The notes under the pieces were generated by a model that was given only the letters and a program-made list of their open reading frames with translations, made no database searches and had not been told where the DNA came from. A program made the translations under genes and the position numbers. Positions 1 through 8,555 of a stretch of DNA of 55,267 nucleotides are shown piece after piece; positions within the stretch are counted from its first letter, which is position 1, and the number at the start of each line of letters is the position of its first letter. The stretch spans positions 1 through 55,267 of the forward strand of contig CAKZSH010000033.1 of the NCBI GenBank assembly GCA_937918905.1. The letters are read 5' to 3'. The DNA comes from an uncultured Saprospiraceae bacterium (GTDB lineage Bacteria; Bacteroidota; Bacteroidia; Chitinophagales; Saprospiraceae).

Positions 1-146
1 TTGAAGAAGGGGAATAAGGGAAGACGGATTTATGATTTGAGAAATTTTGTCGAATACTTTTGAAGTACTCAGTTCTGATCACCGTTTTTCGAAAACTTCT
101 CAAATCATAAATCCGTCTTCCCTTAGCGCAGCGTTCCCTTCTTCAA
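1..146. repeat. Long imperfect inverted repeat
   Basis: The arm at 1-43 is complementary to 97-146. Both arms share a stretch that includes AAGACGGATTTATGATTTG, and the right arm carries about 7 extra bases (around 124-131). The 53-base loop holds no gene. It could fold into a very long hairpin. The extra block in one arm suggests a decaying transposon-derived palindrome rather than a simple terminator. The left edge coincides with the window edge, so the element may extend further. Confidence 0.7.
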
Positions 147-154
147 TAAAAAAA

Positions 155-187
155 AGAGGTTAACATTATCGTATGCTAACCTCTTTT
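155..187. terminator. Bidirectional hairpin terminator
   Basis: A stem built from AGAGGTTA and TAACCTCT is flanked by an A-run on the left and T-rich sequence on the right. It lies just downstream of the minus-strand TonB-domain gene and probably ends its transcript. Confidence 0.6.
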
Positions 188-212
188 CTTAAATATTTTG
201 TCCAAAAAAAAA

Positions 213-971
213 TCACTCCACAATCTCAAATTCTCTTCCTACTTTTATTTTTTTATTACCATCATACACAACTACTCCGATGTAAAATTGCGCACCTGGT
301 TTTGCTTTTTTGATAATCTTTTTTTGTTTTTTTCCCAAAACACCATTACTCGTAGACGTTTGAAAATTCTTTTTTCTTTTATAGGAAAAAGTTAATTCGT
401 CAAAAGGAACTGGATCGCCATATTGATCTCGAACCATGATAATTTTATCCAAGCTATTTTTCAAATCATTTACAGACACTTTGCTTCCTTTTAATTTGCC
501 CCAAGTAATTTTATATCCATCAGAATCTAAGGGATTACTAATTCCATTTTTCAAAAAGAATTGAATAGGTAGATTCAATTTGACTTTTACTTTTTTCCCT
601 TCATGTTTACCAGGTTGCCATTCAGGCATTTTCTTTAAAACAGCAATTGCAGCTTCTCCACAACCTCCTCCAATATCTCGAATGATAGAATGATTGGTTA
701 CGTTCCCTTCTTCGTCAATCACAAAACTTACATAAACAGTACCTTCAACTCCTTGCTCTTTTGCCTCTTGTGGATAGTCCACATTATGTCCTAAAAAAGC
801 AACCAATGCTTCATTGGAACAATGTCGTTTTTTTTCAGAACCATTTTTTAATTTTTCACAACCAGGAAAGTAAGGCATTTGATCTGCATGCACCAATACA
901 TCACTTAACTGCGAAAATATAGGGCAAGTGAAAAGATAAAAAATAAATATTAATGCGTTAATTTTTCTCAT
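213..971 (-). CDS. TonB C-terminal domain (energy transducer-like) protein
   Basis: This 252-residue protein has an N-terminal hydrophobic signal ending in CPIFSQ (about residues 1-21). A TonB C-terminal fold follows at about residues 65-140, recognisable from YPQEAKEQGVEGTVYVSF, the conserved VxxSIIRDIGGGCGEAA segment and the MPEWQPGKHEGKKVKVKLNLPI end. The family usually couples inner-membrane energy to outer-membrane receptors. In Bacteroidota many paralogues are secreted stand-alone domains whose job is unknown, and this one has a signal peptide rather than the long Pro-rich arm of classical TonB. The last 110 residues match nothing I recognise. It starts 12 bases downstream of the TlpA-like gene, so the two are probably one operon. 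Confidence 0.75.
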   Translation of the reverse strand: MRKINALIFIFYLFTCPIFSQLSDVLVHADQMPYFPGCEKLKNGSEKKRHCSNEALVAFLGHNVDYPQEAKEQGVEGTVYVSFVIDEEGNVTNHSIIRDIGGGCGEAAIAVLKKMPEWQPGKHEGKKVKVKLNLPIQFFLKNGISNPLDSDGYKITWGKLKGSKVSVNDLKNSLDKIIMVRDQYGDPVPFDELTFSYKRKKNFQTSTSNGVLGKKQKKIIKKAKPGAQFYIGVVVYDGNKKIKVGREFEIVE

Positions 972-983
972 TTAAATTAGTGT

Positions 984-2432
984 TTATTGTTCGACAACAT
1001 TAAGGAGGGTCGCTTTGACTTTATCTAGACTATTTGATTTTGGGTTTTTTACAAATTCGCCAGTCTTATTAATTATGAAATATCGAGGGAGGACTTTGAT
1101 TTCATATGCCTTTGCAATATCGGAATTTAATTCGCCAGATGCCAGTACATGAATGCCTTTAAAAGATTTTTTTGCTAAAGTTTCTTTCCAAACTTCCTCT
1201 TTTCTATCCAATGAAACATTTATAAAAACGATGCCTTGGTTTTCTAACTCTGGTTGAATCGTTTTTATCTTTTCCATTTTATCCATACAAGGGCGACACC
1301 ATGATGCCCAAAAATTTAAGTAAACCACTTGGCCTTTATAATTGGCTAGTGCGACTGGGTTATTTTCGATATCTGAAAGTGTAAAATCAGGAGCAGTTGT
1401 GCCACCTGCAAATTTTACTGCCTTCGCATGAACCTCTAATAATTTCTCATCAAAAGCTCCATAATCTTGATACCGCATATAATCCCAAAATTTTTCCATA
1501 ATCGCTTCATTCTCTTTTGCTCTAAATGCTCTGGCTATAGTTTCGGATTGAAAATAGGCTTTGGTTTTTCCTTCCAAAAGTTGGCTACCTTCCTCATATT
1601 GATGCACAAATTGATTGCGATCATCGGGTTTGCTTTTTAATTGAAAATCAAAATACGCTATCAAAAATTGACGATACCATTCATTTCCTATTTGATTATT
1701 TTGAATTGGAATTTCATTTAAAAAATCACAATAGTCATCAGGCAATCCATATCTATTTTTAAAAATATTTCCGTACAACATTTTATGGTAAGCAAAATCA
1801 TACAAAATATCAGCCTCCATAAATTCTTTAAAATCCTTTGTCAATGTATTTGGTTGATTGTTTTCATAATTATCCATGATCGCAAAAGCATTTGACTTTC
1901 GAACTTTCATATGCTCATCAAAAAGATTTTGATTCATTCTCAACATCAACTTATCCATCTTTGGGCTATTTTGATACCAATAAGATTGTTGTTTGTATTG
2001 AGTCATATTGAACACACTCATTTCTTTTGGATTTTTCCTAATGTACTCTGTAAAGCAATTATTATCAGCTCCCAATCCTCCCGAAAATTCAAATGAATAT
2101 TGAAAGTTATTAGCATCACATTCTATAAATAAAGTGTCATTGGGTTCCAAGTAAATTACTCCTTGGTTACGTGCATACTCCAATATTGCAATTTGAGGTT
2201 CATCTACTTCTACTGCAAAAGCAAAGGTATTATCGTCTATCACTCTTGAATTATAAACTTCGATATTATTAGTAAGAAAAAGCTTATTAAGCGATAGCTC
2301 AATTTCTTTAGATTTAGCGTTTTTGATTTTCCCCATAACTAACGTATTTGGTTGTGCATGAAGGAAAAAGCAACAGAGCATTAAACTTAAAAGTCCAATT
2401 AGTTTTTTTGTGATGGTCATTTCAAAATTCAT
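984..2432 (-). CDS. TlpA-like thioredoxin-domain protein, exported
   Basis: This 482-residue protein starts with a signal peptide ending near FFLHAQ. An ATG four codons in (2420) is an alternative start. The first 340 residues are a Bacteroidota-type N-terminal region with a beta-rich beginning (residues 30-115) and a helical middle. The last 130 residues form a TlpA/AhpC-type thioredoxin domain: APDFTLSDIENNPVALANYK, then the redox motif WCRPC in YLNFWASWCRPCMDKM. Such proteins act as periplasmic thiol-disulfide reductases. The physiological partner cannot be read from the sequence. It is the upstream gene of a probable two-gene operon with the TonB-domain gene. Confidence 0.8.
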   Translation of the reverse strand: MNFEMTITKKLIGLLSLMLCCFFLHAQPNTLVMGKIKNAKSKEIELSLNKLFLTNNIEVYNSRVIDDNTFAFAVEVDEPQIAILEYARNQGVIYLEPNDTLFIECDANNFQYSFEFSGGLGADNNCFTEYIRKNPKEMSVFNMTQYKQQSYWYQNSPKMDKLMLRMNQNLFDEHMKVRKSNAFAIMDNYENNQPNTLTKDFKEFMEADILYDFAYHKMLYGNIFKNRYGLPDDYCDFLNEIPIQNNQIGNEWYRQFLIAYFDFQLKSKPDDRNQFVHQYEEGSQLLEGKTKAYFQSETIARAFRAKENEAIMEKFWDYMRYQDYGAFDEKLLEVHAKAVKFAGGTTAPDFTLSDIENNPVALANYKGQVVYLNFWASWCRPCMDKMEKIKTIQPELENQGIVFINVSLDRKEEVWKETLAKKSFKGIHVLASGELNSDIAKAYEIKVLPRYFIINKTGEFVKNPKSNSLDKVKATLLNVVEQ

Positions 2433-2694
2433 AGAACAAGTTTTTTTATTTCTTTTTTAACAGTAAATTAACTGTCATGATACGGTCTTATATACTTACG
2501 CTAAAAATAATAAATTGCTTCATTAGGAAGGGAAAATAGGTAGGTAGTTTTCATGGAAATGATTATGAAATATTCTTTTAATCGACTATTTCCAAAAATT
2601 CACTAATCAAACGAATTCCCGAGTCTTTTTATTTCAAAAAATAAAACCCTATATTCGATATAATTATACCGAACGATTCTCTTAAAAACAACCT

Positions 2695-4434
2695 ATGAAA
2701 AAACGCTGGAATCTCCTCTCTTCTGATCCCGCCATTGTCCAACATTTACAAGATGTATTGAAAATCCATCCTGTTTTTTGTCAGTTGCTTGCGCAAAGAG
2801 GAGTTTCTAATTTTGAAGAAGCTCGGCAATTTTTTCGTCCTTCCTTAGAGCAATTACATGATCCTTTTTTGATGCAGGATATGGATAAAGCAATTAATCG
2901 CTTGACTAATGCTATTCATCAAAATGAAAAAGTACTACTCTTCGGTGATTATGATGTAGATGGGACGACTTCGGTTGCATTGATGTTTTCTTTTTTAAAA
3001 AAATACCACAAAAATCTCGATTACTACATTCCTGATCGCTACAAAGAAGGCTATGGGGTATCGATAGCAGGTATTGATTATGCTCAACAAAATGGGGTAA
3101 CTCTCATCATTGCAATGGATTGCGGAATCAAAGCCAATGAAAAAGTAAAATACGCGAAAGAAAAAGGTATTGATTTTATCATTTGCGACCATCATTTGCC
3201 CGAAGGTGAATTACCTCCTGCTGTTGCAGTTTTAGATCCTAAAAGAGAGGATTGCAAATATCCATACAAAGAACTTAGTGGCTGTGGAATTACTTTCAAA
3301 TTGGTTCAAGCTTTTGTGGAACAAAATAATTTGGAGCATACTCAATTATTAGAATTATTGGATTTGGTGGTGATAAGTATTGCTTGTGATATTGTTCCAA
3401 TGCTAGGCGAAAATAGAACTTTAGCATTTCTAGGATTACAACAACTGAATGAAACCAAACGTGTAGGTCTTTTGAGTTTGATTGAAATGAGTAAAAGGCA
3501 ATTACCATTAAATATCAATGATATTGTTTTTGGAATCGGGCCTATGATAAATGCTGCTGGCAGGTTAGCTGATGCTCGTCAAGCAGTCGAGTTGTTGCTT
3601 TCAAAAAATGAAATGGTTGCCAAAGAGAATGCTCAAAAACTTTATCAACGAAATCAACGTCGAAAAGAATTTGACCAACAAATCGTGCAAGAGGCAAAAA
3701 TGTTGATTGATAAAAATGTGTACTTCAACGATCAAAAAAGTATTGTACTTTTCCAACCGCATTGGCACAAAGGAATTGTAGGAATTGCTGCAGCTCGAAT
3801 TGTAGAAGCGCATCATCGTCCTACCATAATTTTAACCGAGTCCAATGGATTGGCAGTAGGTTCTGCCCGATCAGTCAGGGGATTCAATATTCATGATGCC
3901 ATCAAAAAATGTGAAAGTGTATTATTAAATTTTGGAGGTCATGCTCATGCAGCGGGGTTGAGTCTGGAAGTCGAACAGGTTTATTCGTTTAGGGAAAAAT
4001 TTGAAGAAGTGGTTCGAGAAACTATCAAAGAGAAAACTTTGATTCCTGAAATTGATATTACTGCAGCTCTCGAATTAAAAAATATTACGCCTCAATTTTG
4101 GAATATTTTAAAACAATTTGCACCCTTTGGTCCTCAGAATCGCAATCCTGTTTTCGCAACAAAAAATGTAAAAGATACAGGATTTTCAAGATTGTTAAAA
4201 GGCAATCATTTGAAATTAAGTATGCAAAAAGAAGCATCTAATATTTGGAATGGTATTGCATTTGGACTAGGAGATTTTTTCCCTGACATTCAAAATCAAA
4301 GTTTTCATATTTGCTATACCATCAATGAAAATAATTGGAATGGGAAAAAAGATTTGCAGTTAAATGTGAAGGATATTAAAACCCGACTCCCGAAACTTCG
4401 GGAGAGTTTTAGTTTTCCTTCCGATAAAATTTAA
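2695..4434 (+). CDS. recJ: Single-stranded-DNA-specific exonuclease RecJ
   Basis: RecJ is a 5'-3' single-strand exonuclease used in recombination and mismatch repair. Its DHH-family motifs are all present: DYDVDGT (residues 85-90), MDCGI, DHH (165-167), the DHHA1 motif GGHAHAAG (about 414-421), and the C-terminal OB-type domain with FGPQNRNPVF. At 579 residues the length is normal for the family. The last codons are unusual. Residues of the tail RLPKLRESFSF are encoded by a palindromic sequence (4382-4410) that recurs inverted at 4567-4595, so the C terminus seems to have been extended or rewritten by a repeat. The gene stands alone on the plus strand. Confidence 0.95.
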   Translation: MKKRWNLLSSDPAIVQHLQDVLKIHPVFCQLLAQRGVSNFEEARQFFRPSLEQLHDPFLMQDMDKAINRLTNAIHQNEKVLLFGDYDVDGTTSVALMFSFLKKYHKNLDYYIPDRYKEGYGVSIAGIDYAQQNGVTLIIAMDCGIKANEKVKYAKEKGIDFIICDHHLPEGELPPAVAVLDPKREDCKYPYKELSGCGITFKLVQAFVEQNNLEHTQLLELLDLVVISIACDIVPMLGENRTLAFLGLQQLNETKRVGLLSLIEMSKRQLPLNINDIVFGIGPMINAAGRLADARQAVELLLSKNEMVAKENAQKLYQRNQRRKEFDQQIVQEAKMLIDKNVYFNDQKSIVLFQPHWHKGIVGIAAARIVEAHHRPTIILTESNGLAVGSARSVRGFNIHDAIKKCESVLLNFGGHAHAAGLSLEVEQVYSFREKFEEVVRETIKEKTLIPEIDITAALELKNITPQFWNILKQFAPFGPQNRNPVFATKNVKDTGFSRLLKGNHLKLSMQKEASNIWNGIAFGLGDFFPDIQNQSFHICYTINENNWNGKKDLQLNVKDIKTRLPKLRESFSFPSDKI

Positions 4435-4595
4435 ATTGATATTTTTTACAGTCCCTATAAAATTAGTTCAAGGAATTATTTTCATTTATTCGAAAATAAT
4501 TCCCTGAATTTGCTTTGAAGAATCACTCTAAATAAAAAAAGATAGATCTCCATCGAAGGGAAAGCCAAAACTCTCCCGAAGTTTCGGGAGTCGGG
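4382..4595. repeat. 29-bp perfect inverted repeat pair, each arm itself a hairpin
   Basis: 4382-4410 is the exact reverse complement of 4567-4595. Each arm also contains an internal palindrome, CTCCCGAAACTTCGGGAG or its complement. The left arm lies inside the end of recJ and the right arm ends 8 bases before the apaG stop. The arrangement fits two REP-like units in opposite orientation between convergent genes. Confidence 0.8.
4467..4508. terminator. Hairpin between convergent recJ and apaG
   Basis: A 17-bp stem with one mismatch (4467-4483 and 4492-4508, core GGAATTATTTTC/GAAAATAATTCC) and an 8-base loop lies between two convergent genes. It has no clean T-tract, so it may be a terminator or an mRNA-stabilising hairpin. 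Confidence 0.5.
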
Positions 4596-4602
4596 GGCTA
4601 AT

Positions 4603-4989
4603 CTAATTCATCCGTACTGGCACGACCAAATGAAATTCAGGAATATGCACTTTAAATTTTTCTCCATTATCCTTCCGTTCCATCATAAAAGTCCCGTGCA
4701 TTTTTCCAACTTCAGATTGTAAAGGACACCAAGATTGATATTTAAATTTTTCACCTGGCCGCAAGGTAGGTTGTTCTCCTACGACTCCTTCACCTTCGAC
4801 TTCTCGACGAACTCCTATAGAATCAAAAATAAACCAATGTCTACTTTTTAATTGTACCACATAATTACTTCGATTTTCAATAATTATTTCATAGGAAAAG
4901 ACATGTTTGTCCTGCTCAGGAGAGGACTGTTCGAGTCTGTAGGTAGGTTCTACACTAATTCTTATGCCTTTTGTAATAAACGTTTCCAT
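4603..4989 (-). CDS. apaG: ApaG-domain protein
   Basis: ApaG is a small fibronectin-III-like beta-sandwich protein once linked to Co2+/Mg2+ efflux, and its biochemical role is still uncertain. The diagnostic stretches YEIIIENRSNYVVQLKSRHW, the VRREVEGEGVVGEQP loop and MHGTFMM are present. I chose the ATG at 4989, giving 128 residues, because family members begin close to the TKGIRISVEP strand. An upstream in-frame ATG at 5010 would add seven residues. It is read in the same direction as gmk, about 70 bases after it. Confidence 0.9.
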   Translation of the reverse strand: METFITKGIRISVEPTYRLEQSSPEQDKHVFSYEIIIENRSNYVVQLKSRHWFIFDSIGVRREVEGEGVVGEQPTLRPGEKFKYQSWCPLQSEVGKMHGTFMMERKDNGEKFKVHIPEFHLVVPVRMN

Positions 4990-5061
4990 TATACTAAACC
5001 GCAATCGCATTTTACTTTTTAAATTTTTAATTTATATAAATATTGCGAGGGGATTTTCTTA

Positions 5062-5658
5062 TTATTTTTTTGATTTTGATTTCGTTTTAGATTTTTTCGG
5101 TTGAATAAAATCTAAAACCATTTGTTCTGCTTCTTTTAACGCTGTAGTAAGATCATCGTTCACCAAAATCTTATCAAATTTTTTCTCATATTTCATTTCT
5201 CTCTTCGAACGTTTGAATCTTTTTTTCAAACTGGCCTCATCTTCTGTCTTTCTATTTCGTAATCTGTTCCACAATTCTTCGATTGAAGGAGGTTTGATAA
5301 ATATGGCTAAGGTCTCATCAGGGTATGATTTTTTAATATCTTTTGCCCCTTTGACATCCACATCAAAAATGATATGTTTTTCTTCCTCCCAAATTCGTTC
5401 CACTTCGCTCTTTAGCGTACCATAAAATTGATTTTCATACACTTCTTCCCATTCCAAAAACTTACGACGGCGACGCATTTTCTTAAATTCATCTACCGAC
5501 ATAAAATAATAATCTTTTCCATGCTCCTCATGTTTTCGTTTTTCTCGCGTCGTTGCAGAAATCGAAAACCCCAAAAAATCAAATGTTTTTATAAGATGAC
5601 GAACGATTGTTGTCTTTCCTGCCCCTGAAGGTGCAGTTATAACAATTAACTTTCCCAT
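5062..5658 (-). CDS. gmk: Guanylate kinase
   Basis: Guanylate kinase phosphorylates GMP to GDP with ATP in purine metabolism. The 198-residue protein has the P-loop SGAGKTT (residues 11-17), the GMP-binding segment SATTREKRKHEEHGKDYYFMS, and the lid and core segments DVDVKGAKDIK and RLRNRKTEDEASLKKR. The C-terminal tail is a run of Lys/Ser residues (SKTKSKSKK) beyond the usual end. It follows yicC in the same direction. The yicC-gmk pairing is common in bacteria. Confidence 0.95.
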   Translation of the reverse strand: MGKLIVITAPSGAGKTTIVRHLIKTFDFLGFSISATTREKRKHEEHGKDYYFMSVDEFKKMRRRRKFLEWEEVYENQFYGTLKSEVERIWEEEKHIIFDVDVKGAKDIKKSYPDETLAIFIKPPSIEELWNRLRNRKTEDEASLKKRFKRSKREMKYEKKFDKILVNDDLTTALKEAEQMVLDFIQPKKSKTKSKSKK

Positions 5659-5671
5659 TTCAATTTTGAAT

Positions 5672-5787
5672 TATAAACCTACCTTTTGCCGGCAGGCAGG
5701 TGATTGAATTTTGAATGAAATAATTTTGATTTTTAAAGCCACAAATTATTTGATCACTCAAAATTCAAAATTATTTCATTCAAAATT
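5672..5787. repeat. REP-like palindrome plus TGAATTTTGAAT-type intergenic repeat
   Basis: The spacer between yicC and gmk holds a GC-rich piece, TTGCCGGCAGGCAGGT (about 5686-5702), related to copies at about 40161-40181 and 49129-49151. It is followed by an inverted repeat in which GAATGAAATAATTTTGA (from about 5711) pairs with its complement near 5764-5780. Similar ATTTTGAAT phrases recur at about 21815-21840 and 43738-43765. Confidence 0.6.
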
Positions 5788-5791
5788 ATTC

Positions 5792-6667
5792 CTAGACAGA
5801 ATTAGCAACCAATTCTTTTATTTTTTCTAGCTCATCTTTCATCTGAACAACTAAATGTTGGATTTCAGATGAACTTGCCTTTGATCCTAAAGTATTAATT
5901 TCTCGGCCTATCTCCTGGCTAATAAAATTTAATTTCCGTCCTTTCTGAGTTTTTTCGGTTTCAACTACTTCGTTGAAATATTTGCAATGCTGTTCCAACC
6001 TTACTTTTTCCTCAGTAATATCTAACTTCTCTAAGTAGTATAAAATTTCTTGCTCAAAACGATTGGCATTAATATTATCTTTCCCTACGTATTCTTCCAT
6101 GTTTTTCAACATTCGATCTTTTATTTTTCCAATCCGCTCCTCTTCAAATGGATCAATCTTATTTAAAGCTTCCGAAATATTTTGAACTCGCAATTTACAA
6201 TCTTCTTCCATTGCCTTTCCTTCTACCTTCCGAAATTTTTGAAAAGCATCTAATGCTTCTTTTAAAATATTTTGTACCACTTGCCATTCCTCTACTTCTA
6301 AAGTATTCGTATCAGCAACCACTACATTTGGAATTCGAAGAATCGTTTGAGTCAAATCACCCGCATTCATTCCAAGTTCTTTTTGGAGTGAATTAAGTTC
6401 TTCATGATATTTTTTAAATAAAGATTTATTCAAAGAAAAAGCATCTCCACCTTCTAATGATTCTACATTGATGCTCACATCAATTTTTCCTCTTTCAGCT
6501 CTCTTCGAAATAATTCTCCGAAGATCATGTTCCTTCTCTTTATAATTCTGTGGCATCTTAAACCTCAAGTCCGTAAACTTACTGTTAAGTGAACGAAGTT
6601 CGATAGTGATTTTTTTTGTTTGGTAGGTTCCAGAAGCCTGTCCATACCCCGTCATTGATAACATCAT
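5792..6667 (-). CDS. yicC: YicC family endoribonuclease
   Basis: YicC proteins are stress-related endoribonucleases, and the E. coli member acts on small RNAs. The 291-residue protein begins with the family signature SMTGYGQASG, continues with ELRSLNSKFTDLRFKMP, and ends with the conserved KLNFISQEIGREINTLGSKA and VVQMKDELEKIKEL. The central region is predicted coiled coil. Two adjacent ATG codons begin the frame (6667 and 6664) and either could start it. It appears to head the yicC-gmk-apaG run. Confidence 0.9.
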   Translation of the reverse strand: MMLSMTGYGQASGTYQTKKITIELRSLNSKFTDLRFKMPQNYKEKEHDLRRIISKRAERGKIDVSINVESLEGGDAFSLNKSLFKKYHEELNSLQKELGMNAGDLTQTILRIPNVVVADTNTLEVEEWQVVQNILKEALDAFQKFRKVEGKAMEEDCKLRVQNISEALNKIDPFEEERIGKIKDRMLKNMEEYVGKDNINANRFEQEILYYLEKLDITEEKVRLEQHCKYFNEVVETEKTQKGRKLNFISQEIGREINTLGSKASSSEIQHLVVQMKDELEKIKELVANSV

Positions 6668-7129
6668 AATTGTCGATACATTTTGTGCAAATATAACGAA
6701 AGGATTGAGAATAAGGTTGATGCAGAGTTATATTATTAATATGTGTCAAAAAGGAGGAGTCAAAGCAGATATCTTTTGATTTGTAAAAAAGATATTGAAA
6801 TCAAAATTTTTAAACTTTTATAACTCCTAAATTTAAATTGAATAAAATCGAATTTCAGGATGTCACAATTAACATTTTTATTCCAACTAATATTTTTTAT
6901 CCTTCACCAGAAAAATAATAATGAATTTCATTTTCCCACAAAAACATTTTTTTATACTTATAAAAACAAAAAAAAATTCATAAATCATTGAAAAAAAGCG
7001 AATTAGGGACGAAAAGACGGAAATAAAACTTCTTTTTATTTTCAATTGAAAAATAAAAAAGCGAAATTTGCGACGCTTTAATCTGAATAAAAAATATTCA
7101 TAACTAATTATAAACCAATACGATAAACG
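6668..7129. other. AT-rich divergent spacer (yicC / HU gene)
   Basis: These 462 bases between divergent genes encode nothing I can support. They must hold the promoters of yicC and the HU gene. The only structure I see is a short stem AAAGCG/CGCTTT at 7058-7079, about 50 bases before the HU start, which may lie in its leader. Confidence 0.5.
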
Positions 7130-7444
7130 ATGAGAAAAGCTGATTTAGTCACAGCAATATCGGAAAAGACAGGTGTTCCAAAGGTAGATGTACTCGTTAC
7201 ATTGGAAACTCTTTTCAAAGAAGTAAAGGGTGCATTATCTAGCGGAGAAAATGTTTATATCAGAGGTTTCGGAAGTTTTATTATTAAAGAGCGTAAAAGA
7301 AAAGTTGGTCGCCACATTAAAAAGAATATTGCAATTGAAATTCCTGCACACTTCGTGCCTGCTTTCAAACCTGCAAAAACTTTTGTGGAAGAGGTAAAAG
7401 GAAATGTCAACAACTTACCTAAAGACGAAAGTACCACCTTATAA
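7130..7444 (+). CDS. HU/IHF-family DNA-binding protein
   Basis: A 104-residue histone-like protein with the complete HU fold: N-terminal helices MRKADLVTAISEKTGV, the dimer core VYIRGFGSFIIKERK, and the beta-arm region GRHIKKNIAIEIPAHFVPAFKPAKTFVEEV. The arm has a Pro at the position expected for DNA intercalation (IPAHFVP). It bends and compacts DNA. HU and IHF subunits cannot be told apart confidently here. It lies 11 bases before the TPR gene and probably shares its transcript. Confidence 0.92.
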   Translation: MRKADLVTAISEKTGVPKVDVLVTLETLFKEVKGALSSGENVYIRGFGSFIIKERKRKVGRHIKKNIAIEIPAHFVPAFKPAKTFVEEVKGNVNNLPKDESTTL

Positions 7445-7455
7445 AATCTAATGCG

Positions 7456-8253
7456 ATGTCAAAAGGACAATTATTAGTTTTATCTTTTGCGGGGTTATTA
7501 TTTTTACTACTTTATTTTGGATTTGATACCAAACCAAAAGCACAAAAAGAAATTGAGAGAGTAAGAACACTAACTGCGGAGTCAACTGATATTAATTCGT
7601 TGCTCCTTACAGCTAAAAAAAATCTTAAAGAAGAAGAGGCAAGTGAGATTTTATTAGCTGAAACAAAACTATCGGAAGCCAACAAAAACAAAACTGACAA
7701 AACAGAAGCCTTCAAAGCTTTATCAAGCGCATGGTACAAAATCAATCGGTTTGCCATTGCAGGATTTTATGCTCAACAAGTAGCTGAACAAGAATCTACT
7801 GACGAAGCATGGTCTATTGCAGGCGCTACTTATAACCGAGGGATGAATCTTGAAACCGAAGAAAAGGTGATAGATTACTGTACCAGCAGAGCTAAACAAG
7901 CATTTGAAAATGCTATTTCCCTGAATCCAAGCAATGTCGATCATAGAGTTAATCTGGCAACTTGCTATGTGGAAGATAAGAAAAATCCACCTATGAAAGG
8001 AGTTGCAATGTTGATGGATTTGAATAAGCAATATCCAGAAAATGTAACAGTTCTTATTTCCTTAGGTAGATTTGGCCTCATGTCCAAGCAATATGATAAA
8101 GCTGCAGGCCGTTTGGAAAATGCACTTCAATTTGCACCTGAAAATATTAAGGTTAATTGCCTTTTAGCCCAAGCCTATGAAAGTCTTGGAGAAAAGGAAA
8201 AAGCAAAAACCTTTAAAGATATATGTCAATCGTTGGCTAGCGCACAACGATAG
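7456..8253 (+). CDS. Membrane-anchored tetratricopeptide repeat protein
   Basis: A 265-residue protein with one N-terminal membrane segment (residues 6-22, LLVLSFAGLLFLLLYFGF), a charged helical linker, and TPR-like helix pairs at about residues 85-265. Examples are AFENAISLNPSNVDHRVNLATCYVE and the closing AAGRLENALQFAPENIKVNCLLAQAYESLGEKEKAK. TPRs mediate protein-protein contacts and the partner is unknown. It sits between the HU gene and the small ribosomal-type gene. Confidence 0.8.
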   Translation: MSKGQLLVLSFAGLLFLLLYFGFDTKPKAQKEIERVRTLTAESTDINSLLLTAKKNLKEEEASEILLAETKLSEANKNKTDKTEAFKALSSAWYKINRFAIAGFYAQQVAEQESTDEAWSIAGATYNRGMNLETEEKVIDYCTSRAKQAFENAISLNPSNVDHRVNLATCYVEDKKNPPMKGVAMLMDLNKQYPENVTVLISLGRFGLMSKQYDKAAGRLENALQFAPENIKVNCLLAQAYESLGEKEKAKTFKDICQSLASAQR

Positions 8254-8320
8254 AAAGTATTTGCCCAAATAAATTGGGCGTGAGAAATTTAATTTTTAAT
8301 AATTATAAAAAATATCAATT

Positions 8321-8416
8321 ATGCCTTGCGGAAAAAAACGTAAACGTCATAAGATTGCGACACACAAACGTAAAAAAAGGTTACGTAAGAATCGTCACAA
8401 GAAAAAGAACAGATAA
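8321..8416 (+). CDS. Small basic AURKAIP1/COX24-domain protein (bS22/mS38-like)
   Basis: A 31-residue reading frame, MPCGKKRKRHKIATHKRKKR then LRKNRHKKKNR, preceded by an AT-rich leader. More than half of its residues are Lys or Arg. The pattern KRKRHKIATHKRKKRLRKNRHKKK is that of the AURKAIP1/COX24 family, which comprises mitochondrial small-subunit protein mS38 and a tiny mycobacterial 30S protein (bS22). It is therefore probably a ribosomal protein located near the decoding-centre side of the 30S subunit; this role is inferred from the family. It follows the TPR gene by 67 bases and is followed by a strong hairpin. Confidence 0.85.
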   Translation: MPCGKKRKRHKIATHKRKKRLRKNRHKKKNR

Positions 8417-8508
8417 TTGGTCATTATTTAAATGACTTTTTAATTTAAATCTGGCAAAGGTCTCGGTGGTTTTATATTCTACCAACCTAAAGATTAAAAT
8501 GACGATTC

Positions 8509-8555
8509 AGGATCATGAGGCTAAATGTCTTTTATGGCTTTTGTCTCATGATCCT
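8509..8555 (+). terminator. Hairpin terminator after the small ribosomal-type gene
   Basis: AGGATCATGAG (8509-8519) pairs perfectly with CTCATGATCCT (8545-8555), followed by TTCTTATTTTG. It lies 92 bases after the stop codon of the 31-residue gene and separates it from ribonuclease G. Confidence 0.65.

Noticed and set aside
198..395. 65-residue plus-strand frame
   Set aside because: It runs antisense through the TonB-domain gene and has low-complexity Phe-rich sequence.
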